The translations under genes and the position numbers were made by a program. The notes beneath the pieces were generated by a model that did not search any database, had not been told where the DNA came from, and saw nothing but the letters and a program-made list of their open reading frames with translations. This document shows positions 15,241 to 24,284 of a stretch of DNA of 64,000 bases, piece after piece (the first letter of the stretch is position 1; every line of letters begins with the position of its first letter). This DNA is from Bacillota bacterium (GTDB taxonomy: Bacteria; Bacillota; Clostridia; Acetivibrionales; DSM-1351), in assembly GCA_023398105.1 (NCBI GenBank), contig JAEWST010000157.1:1-64000 (forward strand), in the 5' to 3' direction.

Positions 15241-17253
15241 ATGAATACAAACAATTTAGTTATAGGTGATTTTTTCGAGAACTTAAAAAATCTTTTTAGT
15301 GGCAACGAAATACTTTACGTGTCTACTCCAATTAATACCGGAGAAAGATTTATAAGTTGGTATAATTCAGTGGGAAAAACACTTATAGAGAATAGTACAG
15401 AATATAATGAGGAAAAAACTAAGAATGTTATTGAACCCAATATGATAAATGCTAAAGTGATTATAAAAAAAATTCGACAGTCAACAGGTAAGGTGATTAT
15501 TGATCCTACTACTTTTGAGGATAAAACATTGCAATGGAGTCAAGATGATTTTTATATTTTTTGGGATAAAGTTATAAAAGAATTGGTAAATGAGATTATC
15601 TTCCTTGATGGATGGGAATATAGTATTGGATGTTGTTGTGAATTATTATCAGCATTTGAAAATAACATAAATATATATTCTCAAGACATGAGAAAATTAA
15701 CGATAGAAGAATCCATAACAAGATTGAATAATAGTTCAAATATGTATTTAGCAAACAACCTAAAACAGGGAGTAAGGATTAATAAAATTTTACAAAAGAT
15801 GAATGAATACAATAAAAGTAAATTCGACGTTCTTGTTAAGAAAGATGAAACAGAAATAATGAAAGATGAGAAGTTAAATCTTTTAGTAACAAACAAAATT
15901 GCTAATATCGCTCAATTTGTAAGTTTTGAACCGAACTCAAGTAAGCCTAGATTTGTTCATATTAATAATTATAATAATGATGAAGAATTGACAAATAGAG
16001 AAATTATTGAAAAACTGATTTTATCAGCACCTTCAAAGGCTGTAAATATAAGAAGCTTTAGTAGAGAAGCCATTAAAGGGAATCGCTTGATTTTTAACAA
16101 GGGGATTGAGGATATAGGTGAGATTTTAAATATCATTAAAGAAAACTCAAAATCTAATAAATATTCAATTGTTAATGAAAATATCGATATAAAGGATTCA
16201 GGGGTATCAGGAGTTGTACTGGGTAATGTAATTGAGTTTTCACCAGAAGATACACCTAAATGTGTTGACAAAGAGGGCGTATGTTCTTTACCGAGGGAAA
16301 TAGGAATTAAAATTTTAAGGAATGTATATGGGTTTTCACCTGATATTAATTTTGAACCAAACTATAGAATTGAGTTTAGCATTCACCCAAGCAGACAAGG
16401 TGTTAAAAAGCAACATACTATAGTTTGGGAATATGAACATTATGAAAAAGTAGATTATGAAAGAAAAATATTTTGGCCTAATAATTTTTCAAGGTTTATT
16501 GGTGATAAAGTTTTTGGGTTATTAATTGCTAATTCGTTAGGCATAAGGGTACCTAAAACAACTGTTATATCAAGAAAAGTAGCACCCTTTTCATTTGGAA
16601 TTGCAACTGGATTAAATGAAAAGTGGATTAGAACATGTCCAGTAAAAAAAGAACCAGGAAAATATTACACTGGAATGAATTGGACAGATCCTTTTAAATT
16701 AATGGATAAAGAGGAAGCTAGAGGTTCATATGAAGTGAATGTTGCATCAATTATATCTCAAGATGCAGTAGAACCAATGTATTCTGGAGCAGCTTTTGTT
16801 ACAGAAAATGAAGAAAGCGATTTGATAGAAGGTGTTCTAGGTAAGGGAGATAATTTTATGGTTGGAAATCAGAATAAAGAAAATTTGCCAACAAAAGTTA
16901 TTAACGCAGTCAAAACTCTTAATAATCAGCTGAGAAGTTATTACAAAGAATTGGGGAATGTTTCAATTGAATGGGTGTATGATGGAACAGATGTATGGTT
17001 GGTACAATTAAATCAGTTAAAGGGTGAAAATAAATATAATAGTTCTGATAGTAATATTATCGTTCATGGTAATCCATCTAGATACGAAATTGTTTTTGTC
17101 AAAGATGGTCTAGATTTGTTAAGAAAAAAAATTAATTTAATTAAAGATAGAAATATTGGAATAGAGCTAATAGGAAATATTGGAGTAACAAGTCATTTTG
17201 GTGATTTATTGAGGCTATCAAATATACCATCTATACTTAAAAGTGAGAATTAA
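15241..17253 (+). CDS. Nucleoside 2-deoxyribosyltransferase-like domain fused to a PEP-synthase-type ATP-grasp domain
   Basis: A 670-residue fusion. Residues about 24-150 have ILYVSTPINTGERF, then VIIDPTTF and IIFLDGWEYSIGCCCE. This is the layout of nucleoside 2-deoxyribosyltransferase-like proteins (DUF4406 type), where a Glu near the last motif attacks the glycosidic bond. Residues about 370-620 resemble the ATP-grasp domain of phosphoenolpyruvate synthase and pyruvate phosphate dikinase: RIEFSIHPSRQG, NFSRFIGDKVFGLLIANSLG, SIISQDAVEPMYSGAAF and VSIEWVYDGTDVWLVQLNQ. There is no phosphohistidine or PEP-binding domain, so it is not a glycolytic enzyme. The middle (150-370) is unassigned. It follows the dNTP-hydrolase gene, so both concern nucleotides. 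Starts at 15229 (GTG) and 15241 (ATG) are both possible, with weak sites. Confidence 0.72.
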   Translation: MNTNNLVIGDFFENLKNLFSGNEILYVSTPINTGERFISWYNSVGKTLIENSTEYNEEKTKNVIEPNMINAKVIIKKIRQSTGKVIIDPTTFEDKTLQWSQDDFYIFWDKVIKELVNEIIFLDGWEYSIGCCCELLSAFENNINIYSQDMRKLTIEESITRLNNSSNMYLANNLKQGVRINKILQKMNEYNKSKFDVLVKKDETEIMKDEKLNLLVTNKIANIAQFVSFEPNSSKPRFVHINNYNNDEELTNREIIEKLILSAPSKAVNIRSFSREAIKGNRLIFNKGIEDIGEILNIIKENSKSNKYSIVNENIDIKDSGVSGVVLGNVIEFSPEDTPKCVDKEGVCSLPREIGIKILRNVYGFSPDINFEPNYRIEFSIHPSRQGVKKQHTIVWEYEHYEKVDYERKIFWPNNFSRFIGDKVFGLLIANSLGIRVPKTTVISRKVAPFSFGIATGLNEKWIRTCPVKKEPGKYYTGMNWTDPFKLMDKEEARGSYEVNVASIISQDAVEPMYSGAAFVTENEESDLIEGVLGKGDNFMVGNQNKENLPTKVINAVKTLNNQLRSYYKELGNVSIEWVYDGTDVWLVQLNQLKGENKYNSSDSNIIVHGNPSRYEIVFVKDGLDLLRKKINLIKDRNIGIELIGNIGVTSHFGDLLRLSNIPSILKSEN

Positions 17254-17355
17254 TTGTAATAGATGGATACACTTCAAAATGTGATATCATATATGATGAA
17301 AGAAAATTGATAATTGTATTAATTAAAAAGCATTTTTAGCAAAAAAGGAGTGGTT

Positions 17356-18375
17356 GTGCTGGATATTCCATCAAAAGAAAATAAAATAATACTTTATCAA
17401 ACAGAAGATGGTAAGGTAAAGGTAGATGTTTTTTTTGCTGAAGAAAATTTTTGGATGACACAAAAGACTATGGGAGAACTGTTTGATGTTCAAAAGGCAG
17501 CTATTTCTAAACACTTAAAAAACATTTATGAATCTGAGGAACTTGATAGAACTTCAACTGTTTCCATAATGGAAACAGTTCAAAATGAGGGTGACAGAAA
17601 AATAAAAAGAAGTGTTGAGTTTTATAACCTTGATGCCATTATAGCAGTCGGATACCGAGTAAATTCAAAAAAAGCTACCCAGTTTAGAGTTTGGGCAACT
17701 CAGACATTGAAGGAATATATTTTAAAGGGTTTTGTACTAAATGATGATATGTTGAAAAACGGCAGACCCTTCGGTAAAGATTACTTTGATGAACTGTTAG
17801 AGCGTATCAGGGAGATCCGGTCATCTGAGCGCAGAGCTTATCAGAAAATAGCTGATGTTTTTGAACAGTGCAGTAGCGACTATAATTCTAATTCAGAGGA
17901 AACAAAAACATTCTATGCTTTTGTTCAAAATAAAATGCACTTTGCAATAACAGGGAAAACTGCAGCAGAAATCATTTATGACAGGGTGGATAGTGAACAT
18001 CCAACAATGGGACTTACCAACTGGAAATCTTCACCGGATGGTAAGATTATTAAAAGTGATATTAAAGTAGCCAAGAATTATCTCAATGAAAAAGAGCTTG
18101 ATAGGCTTAATAGAATTGTAACAATGTATATTGACTATGCGGAATTTCAAGCATTGAATGAACAGATCATGACCATGAAGGATTGGCTGAATATTACTGA
18201 TGATTTCTTAAAATATAACCGACAGGAAATTCTAAAAGATGCAGGAAAGATTAGACATGATGAGGCGATTATAAAAGCAGAGCGTGAATATGAAAAGTTT
18301 AGGATAAAACAGGATAAAGAGTACATTTCAAATTTTGACAAAGCTATGAACAATTATTTAAAAGGGGAGAAGTAG
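17356..18375 (+). CDS. RhuM-family protein
   Basis: A 339-residue member of the virulence RhuM family. The N-terminal part has IILYQTEDGKVKVDVFF, FWMTQKTMGELFDVQKAAIS (a helix-turn-helix-like segment that probably binds DNA), HLKNIYESEEL and RSVEFYNLDAIIAVGYRVNS followed by ATQFRVWATQTLKEYILKGF. The C-terminal half is helical and charged, with a motif-like YAFVQNKMHFAITGKTAAEI. The family was named from a Salmonella pathogenicity island gene, and its molecular function is not established; homologues are often found in accessory and restriction loci. The GTG at 17356 has AGGAG 5 bases upstream and is preferred to the GTG two codons earlier. It lies 100 bases after the ATP-grasp fusion on the same strand and has less extreme base composition. 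Confidence 0.85.
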   Translation: MLDIPSKENKIILYQTEDGKVKVDVFFAEENFWMTQKTMGELFDVQKAAISKHLKNIYESEELDRTSTVSIMETVQNEGDRKIKRSVEFYNLDAIIAVGYRVNSKKATQFRVWATQTLKEYILKGFVLNDDMLKNGRPFGKDYFDELLERIREIRSSERRAYQKIADVFEQCSSDYNSNSEETKTFYAFVQNKMHFAITGKTAAEIIYDRVDSEHPTMGLTNWKSSPDGKIIKSDIKVAKNYLNEKELDRLNRIVTMYIDYAEFQALNEQIMTMKDWLNITDDFLKYNRQEILKDAGKIRHDEAIIKAEREYEKFRIKQDKEYISNFDKAMNNYLKGEK

Positions 18376-18591
18376 AACTAGTAGTAATTCTACTCAATTA
18401 TAAGTAAAAATACATATGAATGTTCAGACACAAACATTTGAAACGATTTTACACATAATACAAAATATGTTAATATGTTATAGAGTGTATTTTCTTAAAA
18501 AGCATTATGATCCATTATATGGTGATAACTATGGTAATTTAAGTGTAATATTAAATGTGCCTTATTAATTTATGAAGGGTGGAATTAAAAC

Positions 18592-19137
18592 ATGAAAAAA
18601 AATTTAGTATTGGGAATAACTTTAATAATAACTGTTTGTCTGTCAGGAGTAATTTACGCTTCCACTGCCGTTGCTGATAGGAGCAATGAATCCCAAAATT
18701 CAGTATCTGAAAATCAAAGAATAGAAAATCATAAAAAGGTAGATGCAAGGTTAAGTGCTGTATGGCAGGACATTAAGAAAACCCATAATATAAATGAAGA
18801 TGATTATATAGAATTGGATATTAAAAAACTAAATCTATTAATAGGTGGTAAGCTTGAGGGTTTTACTGACAAAGACCTAGTTGCTGAAATGAATAAGATA
18901 TTAAGAGAAAAATATTTTAAGGTGCCAATTGGTTCGACCAAACCCCAAATTTTGTTAAATAAGAATGCGAAAGAGATTGTTTTAGCGTATAAGGAAAGTG
19001 ATGGAACAAACACTATATGTTCATTCAAAAAAGCTGAAAAAAATTCAATATCTTCAGATTTCCATATATCAGCAGATAATTCCTTTGAAAATGTTGTAGA
19101 GAAATCAAAGGGTGAACTAATTCCCGATTTAAAGTAA
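18592..19137 (+). CDS. Hypothetical exported protein
   Basis: A 181-residue protein with an N-terminal signal peptide (MKKNLVLGITLIITVCLSGV, cleavage probably after IYAS or STAVA). There is no lipobox, so it is likely secreted or surface-held. The mature part is charged and contains two short KIL/ILREKYF-type helices and a KEIVLAYKESDG strand. I do not recognise a family. Start with AGGGTGG 9 bases upstream. It stands alone between the RhuM gene and the alpha-galactosidase, with no shared operon signal. Confidence 0.7.
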   Translation: MKKNLVLGITLIITVCLSGVIYASTAVADRSNESQNSVSENQRIENHKKVDARLSAVWQDIKKTHNINEDDYIELDIKKLNLLIGGKLEGFTDKDLVAEMNKILREKYFKVPIGSTKPQILLNKNAKEIVLAYKESDGTNTICSFKKAEKNSISSDFHISADNSFENVVEKSKGELIPDLK

Positions 19138-19566
19138 AACATTAGGATACGTTATTAATGTTGGGTATAATTTTGGTGTGGCAAAAAGCGGCCCCATTAG
19201 TGTTATGAATAACTTTTCGTATAAAACACGGTCGTGATGACCTTGATAGCCTTCAAAACAAAATTTTCAACTATTATAGTTAATAGCTTGTCTATTGGCA
19301 CGAAAATAATTGTCAACAATTTGGTACCATATCTTTTTAATACTTTTCACGTAAAAAACTAATAACCTAAGTGTAATTTCATTCTTCATATATATTTATT
19401 CAAATAAGTTATAGAATGTACTTGTTTACAATCCTATTTTGCATTTTACACATATAATATGCAAAGTATATTTAGCATATTTATTGATAAAAATGCTAAA
19501 TAGGAATAACTTTGAGATTTAGTTGTGTTTATTGTTTTTTCGCTTGCTAAAATTTTATTTGCCAAT
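19138..19566. other. Intergenic upstream of the alpha-galactosidase
   Basis: AT-rich spacer. The only structure noted is the dyad ATTTAGCAT / ATGCTAAAT at 19470-19501 with a 14-base gap. This could be an operator or a weak hairpin and has no T-run. Confidence 0.45.
19470..19501. promoter_or_regulatory. Inverted repeat upstream of the alpha-galactosidase promoter
   Basis: ATTTAGCAT (19470-19478) and ATGCTAAAT (19493-19501) are perfect 9-bp inverted repeats. They lie about 70 bases upstream of the -35 box, where a sugar-responsive regulator could bind. No dedicated regulator gene is nearby. Confidence 0.3.
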
Positions 19567-19596
19567 TTGTTTTAATATTAGAATAAATAGTATAAT
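19567..19596 (+). promoter_or_regulatory. Probable promoter for the alpha-galactosidase gene
   Basis: TTGTTT at 19567-19572 and TATAAT at 19591-19596, spaced by 18 bases. The -10 box is perfect and the -35 box is weak. The gene starts 66 bases further on. Confidence 0.5.
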
Positions 19597-19662
19597 AGCA
19601 ATAGTCAAAATCTTTAATAGATGCAGTTAGCTGCCAACAAAATTTACATTTTGAGGTGAAAA

Positions 19663-21855
19663 ATGGGCATTTACTATAATGAGAAATCAAAATCCTTCAA
19701 TTTAATATCAAAAGATACCAGTTACGTTATCGCAATTGTGGATGACGAGCAATTCTTAGGGCATGTTTATTTTGGACATAAAATAGCGGATGAAGATATT
19801 AATTATCTCATGCGGTTAGAAGAGCCTCCATATGTACCTAGCAAGAATAATCGTGACAGGGCTTCATTCATGGATAGCTTTCCTATGGAGTATCCTACAA
19901 GTGGGGTGGGGGATTATAGAGAGCCATGCTTGCTTGTTGAGACTCAAAAGGGTATGACTACGTGCAGTCTTTCGTATATATCACATACAATTTATAGCGG
20001 AAAGCCAAAGCTGGAAGGGTTGCCAGCAACCTTTGGAGATGAGAAAGACTGTGCTACACTTGAAATTATTTGTAGGGATAAGCTACTAGATTTAGAAATT
20101 GTGCTTGTATACACTGTTTTTGAGCAATTAGATGTAATTACAAGAAGTGTACGGCTAAGAAACTGTGGGAATGAAAATATAATTATTAGAAGAGTGCTTT
20201 CCGCTTGTGTGGACTTTGACACAATAGATATGGATATGCTTACGCTAAATGGCTCGTGGGGAAGGGAATGTCATATATCAAGAAAAGAAATCAGCTATGG
20301 CAAACAAGGTGTTTCTTCAACTAGGGGAAAGTCAAGTCATCAGCATAACCCATTTATTGCGGTAATGGATAAATCAGCTACTGAGGATTACGGTGAGGTT
20401 TTTGGCTTTAGTTTTATTTACTCTGGAAACTTTTTCGCACAAGCCGAAGGCTGCCAGTTTGACACTACTCGTGTTGTAATGGGCATTAATCCCTATGATT
20501 TTGCATGGGAGCTACAACCACAGCAAATTTTTACAGCTCCTGAAGTGGTTATTGTTCACTCTAATCAGGGACTTGGAAAAATGTCAAGAACCTTCCATGA
20601 CTTATATAGAAAGCATCTGATACGAGGTAAATATAGGAATAAAAAATGTCCTATTTTAATAAATAACTGGGAAGCAACATATTTTGATTTTGATACTCAA
20701 AAGCTAATAGAGATTGCAAAGCAAGCAGCTGAGCTTGGAATAGAAATGCTGGTAATGGACGATGGCTGGTTTGGCAATAGGAATGATGATAACAGCTCTT
20801 TAGGTGATTGGGTAGTAAATGAGAATAAAATTAGAGGTGGACTAAAATATCTGGTTGATGAAGTAAATAAGCTTGGGCTAAAGTTTGGTATTTGGTTTGA
20901 GCCTGAAATGATATCACCTGACTCAGATTTATACCGTACACATGCTGACTGGTGTATTCACATTGATGGCAGGGTGGGAGCTTTATCCAGAAATCAATAT
21001 GTATTGGATTTTTCAAGGAAAGAAATAAGAGATTATGTATTTGATTGTCTTAAAAAGATTTTATCAAGTGCGAATATTGAATATGTTAAATGGGATATGA
21101 ACAGACAGCTAAGCGAAGTTGGCAATAGCATTTTAAAGCCTGAATGCCAAAGAGAATTGTGGCACAGGTATGTATTGGGTGTTTATGAGGTTATGGAACG
21201 CTTGGTTAATGAGTTTCCCGATATTTTGTTGGAAAATTGTTCAGGGGGTGGAGGAAGATTTGACGCTGGAATGTTATACTACAGCCCGCAAATTTGGTGT
21301 TCTGATGATGCAGATGCTATTGAACGCTTAAAAATACAACATGGCACATCGCTGGTTTATCCAGTTTCTGCAATGGGAGCGCATGTTAGTGATTGTCCAA
21401 ACCATACTGTTGGAAGAATAACGCCCTTTGAGACTAGGGGATATGTTGCACTATCGGGAACCTTTGGCTATGAGCTGGATGTCACAAAAATATCTCAGCA
21501 GGATAGAGATTTGATACCAAAACAGGTAGAACTATACCATAAATATAATGATTTAATACGTACAGGTGATTTGTATCGTATCAATAATATATTTGAAAAT
21601 CAGGATTTTAGCTGTGTTGAATATGTTTCAAAGGATAATAGTGAAGCGTTAGTAATTTATGTGCAGGTACTTAACAGACCTAATTACCACAGCAGGAGAG
21701 TGTGTTTGAAGGGGTTAGAAGAAAATTGGTATTATCGCAATGAGGAAACTGGCAGTGTGCTTTCTGGAAGCGTTTTAATGCATGGAGGAGTACTAATGAC
21801 AGAAATGTTTGGAGATTTTAAAGGGAAATTACTGCACTTCGTTCGGGTAGAGTGA
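19663..21855 (+). CDS. Alpha-galactosidase, GH36
   Basis: A 730-residue glycoside hydrolase family 36 enzyme, the usual length for the tetrameric bacterial form. It removes alpha-1,6-linked galactose from raffinose-family sugars and galactomannan side chains. An N-terminal beta-sandwich (about 1-320) precedes the TIM barrel. Barrel motifs are MLVMDDGWFGNRNDD, LGLKFGIWFEPEMI, YVKWDMNR with the nucleophile Asp near 477, LLENCSGGGGRFDAGML, and WCSDDADAIERL with the acid/base Asp near 548. There is no signal peptide, so it acts inside the cell on imported oligosaccharides. Start with GAGGTG 6 bases upstream. No transporter gene is adjacent. The GNAT gene starts about 50 bases downstream. Confidence 0.95.
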   Translation: MGIYYNEKSKSFNLISKDTSYVIAIVDDEQFLGHVYFGHKIADEDINYLMRLEEPPYVPSKNNRDRASFMDSFPMEYPTSGVGDYREPCLLVETQKGMTTCSLSYISHTIYSGKPKLEGLPATFGDEKDCATLEIICRDKLLDLEIVLVYTVFEQLDVITRSVRLRNCGNENIIIRRVLSACVDFDTIDMDMLTLNGSWGRECHISRKEISYGKQGVSSTRGKSSHQHNPFIAVMDKSATEDYGEVFGFSFIYSGNFFAQAEGCQFDTTRVVMGINPYDFAWELQPQQIFTAPEVVIVHSNQGLGKMSRTFHDLYRKHLIRGKYRNKKCPILINNWEATYFDFDTQKLIEIAKQAAELGIEMLVMDDGWFGNRNDDNSSLGDWVVNENKIRGGLKYLVDEVNKLGLKFGIWFEPEMISPDSDLYRTHADWCIHIDGRVGALSRNQYVLDFSRKEIRDYVFDCLKKILSSANIEYVKWDMNRQLSEVGNSILKPECQRELWHRYVLGVYEVMERLVNEFPDILLENCSGGGGRFDAGMLYYSPQIWCSDDADAIERLKIQHGTSLVYPVSAMGAHVSDCPNHTVGRITPFETRGYVALSGTFGYELDVTKISQQDRDLIPKQVELYHKYNDLIRTGDLYRINNIFENQDFSCVEYVSKDNSEALVIYVQVLNRPNYHSRRVCLKGLEENWYYRNEETGSVLSGSVLMHGGVLMTEMFGDFKGKLLHFVRVE

Positions 21856-21905
21856 TATCCAAAGTTAACAATAATTGTGAATATGGTGAAGAATGGTGGA
21901 ATATT

Positions 21906-22412
21906 ATGATTAGAGTTCGCTATGCTAATGTAAATGATGCCAAAATATTAGGAGAAATACATTCAAGGTCATGGAAGGTCGCATATCAAGGTATAGTACC
22001 AGATAAGATATTGGAAAATATCACAGTTGAGAAGAGGCAAAAATACTTTGAAGAGGCACTAGCAAACGGATGGGAAGAAGATGCTATTATATCTAAGAAT
22101 AATGAAGATGTTGGATTTATTTGTATAGGAGGATGCAGAGATACAGATAAAACGGGTATTTGTGGGGAAATATGGGGAATATATTTACTGCCAGAATATT
22201 GGAATATGGGAATAGGTTCAGAATTAACAAATTGGGGCATAACCGAATTAAAGAAAAGGAATTATAATCAAGTTACCTTATGGGTTCTAGAAAAAAATAT
22301 AAATGCAAGAAAATTCTACGAAAAGAATGGCTTTAGACATGATGGAACAGTTAAGGAAATAACTATAGGTGAAAAGCTAAATGAATATAGATATGAGAAG
22401 ACTATTTCATAA
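21906..22412 (+). CDS. GNAT-family N-acetyltransferase
   Basis: A 168-residue acetyl-CoA-dependent N-acyltransferase. The fold begins at IRVRYANVNDAKILGEIHSR and has WKVAYQGIVPDKIL, typical of the subgroup annotated as GNAT acetyltransferases of unknown substrate. Motif A is IWGIYLLPEYWNMGIGSELT, with the pyrophosphate-binding loop in a degenerate form (NMGIGS for R/QxxGxG/A). VTLWVLEKNINARKFYEKNG is motif B. The ATG at 21906 places the domain at the very start of the protein; a GTG at 21852 that overlaps the galactosidase stop codon would add 18 residues and cannot be excluded. It is probably cotranscribed with the alpha-galactosidase without a clear functional link. Confidence 0.88.
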   Translation: MIRVRYANVNDAKILGEIHSRSWKVAYQGIVPDKILENITVEKRQKYFEEALANGWEEDAIISKNNEDVGFICIGGCRDTDKTGICGEIWGIYLLPEYWNMGIGSELTNWGITELKKRNYNQVTLWVLEKNINARKFYEKNGFRHDGTVKEITIGEKLNEYRYEKTIS

Positions 22413-22490
22413 TAACACTCCGGTGTAAGTTATAGGAACTGTCTAGCCAGCTCCTTAATATATAAGTATGTTGTCAACACTTTTTTTACA

Positions 22491-22527
22491 TAAAAAAAAC
22501 AACTTTGCTTTTGCAAAGTTGTTTTTT
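22491..22527. terminator. Bidirectional terminator between GNAT and tRNA-Glu
   Basis: ACAACTTTGC pairs with GCAAAGTTGT around a short TTTT loop. It is flanked by AAAAAAA on the left and TTTTTT on the right, so it serves both the tRNA on the minus strand and the GNAT transcript on the plus strand. Confidence 0.9.
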
Positions 22528-22602
22528 GGTGACTCATAGGGGATTCGAACCCCTGTTGCCGCCGTGAGAGGGCGGAGTCTTAGGCCACTTGACCAATGAG
22601 CC
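22527..22602 (-). tRNA. tRNA-Glu(CTC)
   Basis: A 76-base tRNA with encoded CCA (TGG at 22527-22529 on the plus strand). The acceptor pairs GGCTCAT/ATGAGTC, the anticodon stem CCGCC/GGCGG encloses a loop with anticodon CTC, and the T loop is GGTTCGAATCC. It closely resembles the usual clostridial tRNA-Glu(TTC) with C in the wobble position, and reads GAG. Confidence 0.93.
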
Positions 22603-22752
22603 ATTTGTCAACGACAAAAGCTATTATAGCATGGTGATAGTAGACTGTCAATAAGGAAAAAATATTTTTGTAATGTAAGTGTTTCAAGTTTTATCAAAAA
22701 TAAAATGTTATCAAAAGTATTTATTTACTAATCAATATTCCAAGTTTTATGT

Positions 22753-22788
22753 TATAATAACTCCTGTAAAAATTTCAATACAGGAGTT
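22753..22788 (+). promoter_or_regulatory. Hairpin holding the ribosome binding site of the RsmF-like gene
   Basis: AACTCCTGTA (22759-22768) and TACAGGAGTT (22779-22788) are perfect 10-bp inverted repeats, and the right arm contains the AGGAG site of the following gene. A TATAAT at 22753-22758 just before could be a -10 box. If transcription starts there, only part of the left arm is transcribed. If it starts upstream, the stem would mask the SD. Confidence 0.5.
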
Positions 22789-22798
22789 AGCTTATTTT

Positions 22799-24217
22799 AT
22801 GAAATTACCAGAAGAATTTGTGAAAAAAATGCAGGAGCTGATGGGTGAGGAATTCAACAGCTACCTTGAATCATATAGTAAGCCTAGATTTTACGGCTTG
22901 CGTATTAATACTTTAAAAATATCAGTTGAACAGTTCTTGAAAATTTCTCCTTTTCATTTGAAACCTGTTCCATGGACAACAGATGGGTTTTATTATCAAG
23001 AAGGAGATAATCCAGGTAGACATCCTTATTATTATGCAGGACTTTATTATATTCAAGAGCCGAGTGCAATGCTTCCTGGTGCAGTAATTGGTGTTAAGCC
23101 AGGAGACAGGGTTTTAGACCTTTGTGCGGCACCTGGCGGAAAAACTGTTCAAATGGCTGCTCAGATGAAGGGTCAGGGCTTGTTGGTAGCAAATGATATT
23201 AATGCTGATAGGGTTAAAGCATTGGTTAAAAATATAGAGCTATGCGGTGTTAAAAATGCAGTAGTATTAAACGAAGCTCCCCAGCGGATTGCTAAAAATT
23301 TTGAAGGGTTTTTTGATAAAATATTAGTTGATGCACCTTGTTCAGGAGAAGGCATGTTCCGTAAAGATGAAGATGCCATCAAAAGTTGGGAAAAGTATAA
23401 ATGTGAGAAATGCTGCGGTATGCAGTGGGATATTCTTCAGCAGGTTGACAAGATGCTAAAGCAGGGTGGAAGCATTTTGTATTCCACATGTACGTTTTCA
23501 CCTGAGGAAGATGAATTAATGATTGAGCGATTTATGAATGAGCATGAGGGTCAATATGAGCTTATTGAAATACCTAAAGTAGGTGGAGTAGAGAGCGGAC
23601 GTACCCAGTGGTCAAAGGGAAACTATGATTTTAGCAAAGCTGCTAGACTTTGGCCTCATAAGCTAGATGGTGAGGGACATTTTGCTGCTCTGCTAAAAAA
23701 GAAGGACAAAATAATTAGGGAAGAAAACAATGGCGTAACTGATACACTATATGAAACTAGAAAATGGGAAAAAGCCAATGTTATTAATGATTTTGAGGAT
23801 TTGAAAAAATTTGACCCAAAGCTTGCTGATTTTATTGCAGATAATACAAGCATAAAATTAGTGGGAAATGTTTTTAAAAAGGGAAATAATATTTATTATC
23901 TTCCCGAAAACTGCCCTGAATTATCAGGACTCAAGGTAGCAAAATTCGGTTGGTATTTAGGAGAGATAGGACAAAAGGGATTTGTCCCCTCTCATTCTTT
24001 TGCCATTTCATTAAATAATAACGAAATTAAGAATAAGATAAATTTTGCATCAGATTCAAGAGAGGTAAATAGTTATCTGAAGGGCGAAACACTTATTGAA
24101 TCAGGAAAAAAAGGATATACCGGTGTTTGTGTAGAAGGTTATCTATTAGGCTGGGCAAAGCAAACAGGAGATATGCTTAAAAACTTATACCCAAAGGGCT
24201 GGAGAAAGATGTCATAA
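22799..24217 (+). CDS. RsmF/NOL1-NOP2-sun family rRNA (cytosine-5) methyltransferase
   Basis: A 472-residue SAM-dependent RNA m5C methyltransferase. The N-terminal part (YYYAGLYYIQEPSAMLPG) leads into the Rossmann core with VLDLCAAPGGKTVQMA. The catalytic pair is Cys181 in DAPCSGEGMF and Cys231 in STCTFSPEEDE, both present. A PUA-like C-terminal region (about 350-472) has KLVGNVFKKGNNIYYLPE and KKGYTGVCVEGYLLGWAKQ, as in the RsmF/YebU subgroup that methylates 16S rRNA C1407 in E. coli. The target here is inferred. I start at the ATG at 22799; the open frame extends 40 codons further upstream but lacks homology and runs through the promoter-like TATAAT. AGGAG lies 12 bases before the ATG. Confidence 0.9.
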   Translation: MKLPEEFVKKMQELMGEEFNSYLESYSKPRFYGLRINTLKISVEQFLKISPFHLKPVPWTTDGFYYQEGDNPGRHPYYYAGLYYIQEPSAMLPGAVIGVKPGDRVLDLCAAPGGKTVQMAAQMKGQGLLVANDINADRVKALVKNIELCGVKNAVVLNEAPQRIAKNFEGFFDKILVDAPCSGEGMFRKDEDAIKSWEKYKCEKCCGMQWDILQQVDKMLKQGGSILYSTCTFSPEEDELMIERFMNEHEGQYELIEIPKVGGVESGRTQWSKGNYDFSKAARLWPHKLDGEGHFAALLKKKDKIIREENNGVTDTLYETRKWEKANVINDFEDLKKFDPKLADFIADNTSIKLVGNVFKKGNNIYYLPENCPELSGLKVAKFGWYLGEIGQKGFVPSHSFAISLNNNEIKNKINFASDSREVNSYLKGETLIESGKKGYTGVCVEGYLLGWAKQTGDMLKNLYPKGWRKMS

Positions 24218-24284
24218 GTAGCTTTAGCAGAAGTCATTAAATAATTAAGTTACAAATTGAATGTGCTCATATTTCATAGCTGGA

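Noticed and set aside
21852..21905. GTG start overlapping the alpha-galactosidase stop for the GNAT gene
   Set aside because: It would add 18 residues without similarity before a domain that normally begins at the N-terminus. The internal ATG is preferred, though coupling cannot be excluded.
22679..22798. Forty extra N-terminal codons for the RsmF-like gene
   Set aside because: This segment contains the promoter-like TATAAT and the hairpin and shows no family similarity.
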